Source: Chlamydiota bacterium
GTDB lineage: Bacteria > Chlamydiota > Chlamydiia > Chlamydiales > JAJFMK01
Length of the DNA: 10,716 nt
NCBI GenBank assembly: GCA_021772215.1
Contig: JAJFMK010000027.1
Span: 1 to 10,716 of the forward strand
Direction of reading: 5' to 3'
Below, piece after piece: positions 6,845-10,716 of the stretch. Both the position numbers and the translations under genes were made by a program. The notes under the pieces were generated by a model. It had not been told where the DNA came from and made no database searches. It saw only the letters and a program-made list of their open reading frames with translations. The stretch's first letter is position 1, and every line of letters begins with the position of its first letter.

Positions 6845-6859
6845 GACATAATATATGTC
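6845..6859. promoter_or_regulatory. Palindrome in the divergent intergenic region, candidate operator
   Basis: GACATA-ATA-TATGTC is a perfect 6+6 inverted repeat. It lies between the divergent PKS and 378-aa genes, just upstream of the likely -35 region of the plus-strand promoter and overlapping a TTGACA on the minus strand. The size and position fit a dimeric repressor or activator site, but the sequence is AT-rich and I know no regulator for it. Confidence 0.35.
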
Positions 6860-6865
6860 AATCGC

Positions 6866-6897
6866 TTGAAGAAATTAATCAAAAAATGTGTTATAAT
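6866..6897 (+). promoter_or_regulatory. Probable promoter of the 378-aa gene
   Basis: A perfect TATAAT at 6892-6897 lies 24 nt before the ATG at 6922, with TTGAAG at 6866-6871 upstream (spacer 20, longer than ideal). Transcription would begin near 6904, giving a short leader with GGGAGAGG as ribosome-binding site. This placement rules out the ATG at 6886 as the start of the gene. Confidence 0.55.
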
Positions 6898-6921
6898 ATA
6901 ACTATCGGGAGAGGTGGTTTT

Positions 6922-8058
6922 ATGAATAATATTTCAGGAGTCGGTGGCTCATCTGAGATTCCAGATTTTGGGCCTCTTAGTCCAGTAAAACAGGGTTCTC
7001 AAAATGAGCCGGAAAGTAGTGTAGCTGGCGCTCCTCCATCTAAAGAGGAGCAGGAAGTTCCAGCGAACCTTCCAGTGATCCCATTTCCATGGATAACGCA
7101 TGTTCCTCAAGATCAGCTTTTAGAAGATTTGGCTAAGCTAGGCATGTTGATGGGGATGGATAAAGGCCCAGATGCCGGGTCAGCGTTAATGATGCAGCAG
7201 GCTATTGAGAGTCGTCTAAAGGGAATAATCACTAGCAACATGGTAAAGTCAGCGCAGGCAAGCGCAGAGATGGGAGCTAAAAATTCGGCAGAGCAGCGCA
7301 AAGAGGATATGCGCCTTGAACAGATCCGCACAGGGGTTCAGCATATGGATCGCGGCTCTGAGATGGCTAAAGGAAAGGGCCCTGGCGGCGTTGCAGCAGT
7401 CATGGCGATGGGAACGATTATCGCGATGGGTTTTCCTGCGACGCAGATCTTTGGCGCCTCGACAGCGCAGGCGCTAGCTGCCATTAAGTCGATCGGCATC
7501 GATACCGCTTTAGCTGGGATTGCCACAGCCTTCGGCTCAGGCCTTGTGATTCGCTCCTCAATTCTCTCGTTAGTCAAAGCGGGACAGATGCCGGAAATGT
7601 ACAACGAGGAGTTTGTTGCCAATCTAGCAAAAGAGACCATTGCCTCTCTTCCGCTTGTTTCCAAGGCGGCGATACTTGTCTTAAGCGATGCAAATATCAC
7701 CCCAAAAGAGGCGAAGATCAAAGAGCATATCGTCACTCTTATTCTCATTTCCAATGCGCTAGCGCTCGGATATCGCGCTGAGCATGGAGGCGTCTCTTCT
7801 AAAGAGTTTAACCTCTTCTTTGATCCCTCTTCTGCTGGGATTAAATATGATAAAAGTGACCCAAGAAGTTTACTTGTCAGTACGGCTCAGCTCTACTTTA
7901 GCATGCTCAATGAGCTCTCTCCAAAAGTTGCTAAAGATGTGAAAAAACGCTATGAGGATTATCTCGATAGCAGCCCCTCTATTGCCGAGCTTCTCGGACC
8001 CAAAGATGCGATCCACAGTATGTTCCAACCGCAGCTGCGTACCTCTTTTGCAGGCTAA
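6922..8058 (+). CDS. Unrecognised 378-aa protein with hydrophobic Ala/Gly segments; possible type III secretion substrate
   Basis: I do not recognise a family. The start at ATG 6922 is preferred because GGGAGAGG precedes it and the upstream in-frame ATG (6886) lies before the -10 box. Residues 1-55 are rich in Ser, Gly, Pro and Glu (MNNISGVGGS onward) and look disordered, as in many type III secretion signals. Residues 64-150 are mostly helical and charged. Two hydrophobic Ala/Gly-rich stretches, about 155-179 (GVAAVMAMGTIIAMG) and 193-218, could form a membrane hairpin as in translocator proteins; weaker ones lie at 245-256 and 268-283. The C-terminal 100 residues are polar. There is no Sec-type signal peptide and no catalytic motif. 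The gene stands alone on the plus strand with its own promoter, and its last 4 nt overlap the end of selU. A translocator or effector role is inference from composition only. Confidence 0.75.
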   Translation: MNNISGVGGSSEIPDFGPLSPVKQGSQNEPESSVAGAPPSKEEQEVPANLPVIPFPWITHVPQDQLLEDLAKLGMLMGMDKGPDAGSALMMQQAIESRLKGIITSNMVKSAQASAEMGAKNSAEQRKEDMRLEQIRTGVQHMDRGSEMAKGKGPGGVAAVMAMGTIIAMGFPATQIFGASTAQALAAIKSIGIDTALAGIATAFGSGLVIRSSILSLVKAGQMPEMYNEEFVANLAKETIASLPLVSKAAILVLSDANITPKEAKIKEHIVTLILISNALALGYRAEHGGVSSKEFNLFFDPSSAGIKYDKSDPRSLLVSTAQLYFSMLNELSPKVAKDVKKRYEDYLDSSPSIAELLGPKDAIHSMFQPQLRTSFAG

Positions 8059-8978
8059 TATTTGTAGTAGCAGCTGTCGTAATAGTCTAAAAGAAGATCA
8101 GCTGCTTCTTCGATAGAGTTCTCTTGAAATCTTATTTTTAGTAAGTTGGCGCGCTCTGAGCCGAGTCGTTTTTTGATCCTTTCTACACTTTCGAAAAGAG
8201 AGTCCATATCTGCGCATTTGTAGTCAGAAAAGAGCTGTTCAATTCTTTCGGAGCGTGACTTTTCGATAAAGATTTTCCGGCCCTTCTGTTTTCGAGCAAA
8301 AAGGGGATCAGGAATAGAGAGTTTACCGATCTGGCGGCTCTCATCTTCAATCCAGATATTTGATTGGGCGGGAATTTTTCTTAACGCATCATAGATCAGG
8401 TTCTCAAACATCTCCTGGGAGGGTTGTGGGGGAAGTCCTATCCCTCCAAAAGCGCTGCCGCGGTGATTAGCAAGGTCCTCAAGGTCGATGATGAATTCTC
8501 CTTGGTGCCTCTTTTCATGAAGTAAAGCGGTTTTACCGCAGCCGGTCAGCCCTGAGAGAACCGTGAAACTGAACTGCTTCTCCTCCAGCAATTTTTCCAG
8601 CTCATAAGAGGCGCGTCGAAACCGTTTGTAGCCGCCTTCAAGGGTTGAAACTCTCAGACCACAGAGCTTCAAGAGCCAGCTCATCGACTGGGAGCGTAAG
8701 CCCCCGCGGAAACAGTAGACTTTGGCCGTTTGGTTGCCTACGAGCTCTTTGGCGAGGCTAGAGAAGTGTGATAGCTTTGGTCCTACAAGTGAGAGACCCA
8801 GATCAATTGCCTCTGCTTGTCCTCTCTCTTTGTAACAGAGGCCCACCTTGGCTCTCTCCTCATCAGAAAAGAGGGGCAGGTTTTTAGCGCCTGGAATGTG
8901 CGCCTTGGCAAACTCATTCGGACTGCGCACATCTAAGGTGATGCCTGGCGCATCCAAAAAGGGCGCTAGTTGATGCAT
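8055..8978 (-). CDS. selU: tRNA 2-selenouridine synthase (rhodanese + P-loop)
   Basis: This 307-aa protein has an N-terminal rhodanese domain with LDVRSPNEFAKAHIPGA (residues 15-31) and the active-site loop CFRGGLRSQS, whose catalytic cysteine is Cys89. A P-loop GLTGCGKT follows (143-150), and FGGIGLPPQPSQEMFE and IWIEDESRQIG are hallmarks of SelU/MnmH/YbbB. The known enzyme replaces sulfur by selenium at the wobble 2-thiouridine of certain tRNAs using selenophosphate, and can geranylate the same sulfur as intermediate or side product. The protein is shorter than the E. coli enzyme (364 aa), mainly at the C-terminus. The ATG lies inside the end of serS (13-bp overlap including the serS stop) with no strong ribosome-binding site, so translation is likely coupled to serS. 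Whether the genome also has selD cannot be seen here. Confidence 0.93.
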   Translation of the reverse strand: MHQLAPFLDAPGITLDVRSPNEFAKAHIPGAKNLPLFSDEERAKVGLCYKERGQAEAIDLGLSLVGPKLSHFSSLAKELVGNQTAKVYCFRGGLRSQSMSWLLKLCGLRVSTLEGGYKRFRRASYELEKLLEEKQFSFTVLSGLTGCGKTALLHEKRHQGEFIIDLEDLANHRGSAFGGIGLPPQPSQEMFENLIYDALRKIPAQSNIWIEDESRQIGKLSIPDPLFARKQKGRKIFIEKSRSERIEQLFSDYKCADMDSLFESVERIKKRLGSERANLLKIRFQENSIEEAADLLLDYYDSCYYKY

Positions 8979-10249
8979 GGGATGGTTTCGAGGCCATCGA
9001 GGTAGGGTTGAAGAACTTTTGGGATATTTACCGAGCCGTCGCTATTTTGGTTGTTCTCTAAAAGAGCGACCATAAGCCTTGATGTGGCAACACCTGAGCC
9101 GTTAAGGGTGTGGAGAAACTCTGGCTTCTCCTGCGGCCCGCGGCGGAAGCGGATCTTTGCCCGTCTTGCTTGGTAGTCGGTGCAGTTGGAGACGGACGAC
9201 ACCTCGTAGTAGCGATCCTGACCCGGCAGCCAAACTTCGATGTCGACTGTTTTAGCCGAGCCAAAGGACATATCGCCTGTCACCAAGAGCATATTGCGGT
9301 AGTGTAGCCCTAAGCCCTCTAGAACCTCTTCAGCTGAGGCGATCATCTCGTCAAATAGACGGTCAGACTCTTCAGGAAGGCTGAAGCAGAAGAGCTCCAC
9401 TTTATTAAATTGATGGACGCGGATCAGGCCGCGCTCTTGGGAACCGGCAGCGCCCGCCTCGCGTCGAAAGCAGGGGGAGTAGGCGGTTAGTTTTTTCGGC
9501 AGCTCACTAAAGTCTAAGATCTCATCGAAGTAAAGAGAGTTGAGGGGCGCTTCGGCGGTCGGAATGAGGTAGAGTTGGTAATCATCATCTTTGATCTTAA
9601 AGAGCTGCGACTCAAATTTCGGCAGCTGGCCGACGCCATACATCATCTCAGGACGTACCAGATGGGGCATCATCCACTGCTCGAAACCATTTTTGATATG
9701 GATCTGAAGCATATAGCTAAGGAGCGCCCATTCGAGTCTTGCTCCCAACCCCTTATAGACAGGGAAGCCGGTTCCCGACATTTTGGCGCCGCGTTTGAAA
9801 TCGAGGATATCGAGCTTTTCGTTGAGTTCAAGATGATTCTTAAAGGGAAAAGAGAAGCTGCTCTTCTCTCCCACCTCTTTTAGGCAGACATTATCTTTAA
9901 TTTCTTGTGAAACCGGGATATCATCAGAAGGTACGTTAGGTAGCGCTGAAAAGTCCTCAATGAACTGCTCTTCGAGTTCTGAAACAAGATGATCTAGCTT
10001 GTTGATTTCATCGCTATGGGAGCTTACTTGGGTCATCAGATCAGAGGCATCTTCACCGTTTCGCTTAAGCTTACCAATCTCTTGTGAGACCCGATTTTTT
10101 TCAGCCTTCAGCCTCTCCACTTCTGTTTTCGCCTCACGAAGCCTTTTGTCCAGCTCTAGACTTGGGTAGACGGAGGCGTCCGGCACCTTTGAGCGTATCT
10201 TTTTTTCAAAAACTTCTGGGTTCTCTCTAACAAGCTTAATATCTAACAT
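8966..10249 (-). CDS. serS: Seryl-tRNA synthetase
   Basis: This 427-aa class II aminoacyl-tRNA synthetase charges tRNA-Ser (and tRNA-Sec where present) in the cytoplasm. Residues 1-110 form the usual start MLDIKLVRENPEVF and a long antiparallel coiled coil (about 32-100) that grips the long variable arm of the tRNA. The catalytic domain shows TAEA (231-234), motif 2 with CFRREAGAAGSQERGLIRVHQF (260-281) and motif 3 with GSGVATSRLMVALLENNQ (384-401). The length is normal and all motifs are intact. There is no clear Shine-Dalgarno sequence before ATG 10247-10249; a hairpin lies immediately upstream instead. The last 13 bp overlap selU, giving a serS-selU translation pair in which both products act on tRNA. 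Confidence 0.98.
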   Translation of the reverse strand: MLDIKLVRENPEVFEKKIRSKVPDASVYPSLELDKRLREAKTEVERLKAEKNRVSQEIGKLKRNGEDASDLMTQVSSHSDEINKLDHLVSELEEQFIEDFSALPNVPSDDIPVSQEIKDNVCLKEVGEKSSFSFPFKNHLELNEKLDILDFKRGAKMSGTGFPVYKGLGARLEWALLSYMLQIHIKNGFEQWMMPHLVRPEMMYGVGQLPKFESQLFKIKDDDYQLYLIPTAEAPLNSLYFDEILDFSELPKKLTAYSPCFRREAGAAGSQERGLIRVHQFNKVELFCFSLPEESDRLFDEMIASAEEVLEGLGLHYRNMLLVTGDMSFGSAKTVDIEVWLPGQDRYYEVSSVSNCTDYQARRAKIRFRRGPQEKPEFLHTLNGSGVATSRLMVALLENNQNSDGSVNIPKVLQPYLDGLETIPCIN

Positions 10250-10254
10250 AGGAT

Positions 10255-10292
10255 GAGAGTATAGATAATCGAATGATTACTCTCAATTTTTT
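10255..10292. promoter_or_regulatory. Hairpin in the serS leader; terminator-like on the plus strand
   Basis: GAGAGT (10255-10260) pairs with ACTCTC (10279-10284), and AATC (10267-10270) pairs with GATT (10275-10278) around a GAAT loop, with a 6-nt bulge on the left. On the plus strand six T follow (10287-10292), as in an intrinsic terminator, but no plus-strand gene ends here. On the minus strand the hairpin ends 5 nt before the serS start codon and may affect its translation. Confidence 0.4.
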
Positions 10293-10343
10293 GGAGATGC
10301 CGAAGAATTCAGGGACGGCCCAGGTGAATGATTTCGAGGTGAA

Positions 10344-10716
10344 TTATTTAGTGTCCCCTTTTGTCGGAGAGACCAGCTGCTTGATGCCGACAGCTGCGGC
10401 AGCGACGATAAAGAGGGCAGGTAGGGCGATGAAGAAGACAATCATAAGTCCTAAGAGTATCAAGCTCTTAAGTTTTCCTTTCTCTTTGATAAAGCCTTTG
10501 AGATTACCCAGGGTATTGACCACATCTTCGGCGAAGTAGATGCCGACGACTGCTCCCACGATGGCTCCTCCATAGAGGGGAGAAAACAGGGAAATAATGA
10601 TTCCCATAAAGAGAATGATGTAGGCAGCGGTGTCTGCCTTATGCTCCTTGGCAAAGGATTGCACCTTTTTAACCTGCTCATGCTCTTTAAGGTTACCTAA
10701 CGCACTAGAGATCTTC
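10344..10716 (-). CDS. Small membrane protein, partial (N-terminus beyond window)
   Basis: The minus-strand frame is open from the TAA at 10344-10346 to the window edge (123 codons seen), so the GTG at 10662-10664 need not be the start; upstream it reads ISSALGNLKEHEQVKKVQ. The protein has an amphipathic, charged N-terminal part, a hydrophobic segment YIILFMGIIISLFSPL, a glycine/alanine-rich GGAIVGAVVGIYF, a polar loop (GNLKGFIKEKGKLKS) and another hydrophobic segment LILLGLMIVFFIALPALFIVAAAAVG, then a short charged tail ending KGDTK. It is therefore an integral membrane protein with two to four spans. I do not recognise the family. It lies 94 bp upstream of serS on the same strand and may share its transcript. 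Confidence 0.75.
   Translation of the reverse strand, partial: KISSALGNLKEHEQVKKVQSFAKEHKADTAAYIILFMGIIISLFSPLYGGAIVGAVVGIYFAEDVVNTLGNLKGFIKEKGKLKSLILLGLMIVFFIALPALFIVAAAAVGIKQLVSPTKGDTK

Noticed and set aside
6886..6921. 378-aa protein starting at ATG 6886
   Set aside because: The 12 extra codons contain the TATAAT box and the ribosome-binding site used for ATG 6922.
10255..10292. Intrinsic terminator of a plus-strand gene
   Set aside because: No plus-strand gene with any support ends upstream of it, so it is listed only as a leader hairpin with terminator-like features.

Overview
The window most likely comes from an environmental member of the phylum Chlamydiota (a Parachlamydia-, Waddlia- or Simkania-like organism). 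The best clue is the seryl-tRNA synthetase, whose central stretch (HHLELN..LDILDF-like, then LEWALL.YMLQ) resembles chlamydial SerRS as I remember it. The extended secreted repeat protein and the alanine/glycine-rich protein with a disordered N-terminus also fit an intracellular bacterium. No rRNA or 16S-type marker is present, so this assignment is inference.

Region 1 (1-6669, all minus strand) holds what looks like a lipid/polyketide operon: a type III polyketide synthase (5635-6669), a class I SAM methyltransferase (619 to about 1293) and an FAD-dependent oxidoreductase (1-622, cut by the window edge). The last two overlap by 4 nt. The trio is analogous to known type III PKS / methyltransferase / flavoprotein sets that make and tailor long-chain alkylresorcinols or alkylpyrones; the product here is unknown. 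Between the PKS and the methyltransferase lies a 3.9-kb gene for a secreted protein. It carries two seven-bladed LVIVD beta-propellers, each inserted inside a cadherin-like (CADG/He_PIG) domain, followed by three uninterrupted CADG domains, a hydrophobic segment and a divergent CADG-like C-terminus.

This insert is bracketed by two 177-bp copies, in direct orientation and aligning without gaps (about 76% identical by eye), of a fold-back repeat (1301-1477 and 5476-5652). Each copy is an imperfect palindrome over its full length, with stem-preserving substitutions between copies. One end of the second copy encodes the last five residues and part of the stop codon context of the PKS. One end of the first copy sits at the ribosome-binding site of the methyltransferase, which has no ATG, GTG or TTG start where the family expects one and probably starts at CTG.

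Region 2 (6670-6921) is a divergent intergenic region with a TATAAT box and a perfect 6+6 palindrome (a candidate operator). Region 3 (6922-8058, plus strand) is an unrecognised 378-aa protein with a disordered N-terminus and hydrophobic alanine/glycine-rich segments, possibly a type III secretion substrate. Region 4 (8055-10716, minus strand) is a probable operon: a small membrane protein (cut by the right edge), serS, then selU/mnmH, whose start codon lies inside the end of serS. selU overlaps the 378-aa gene tail-to-tail by 4 nt. I saw no tRNA, rRNA, CRISPR array or transposase gene.
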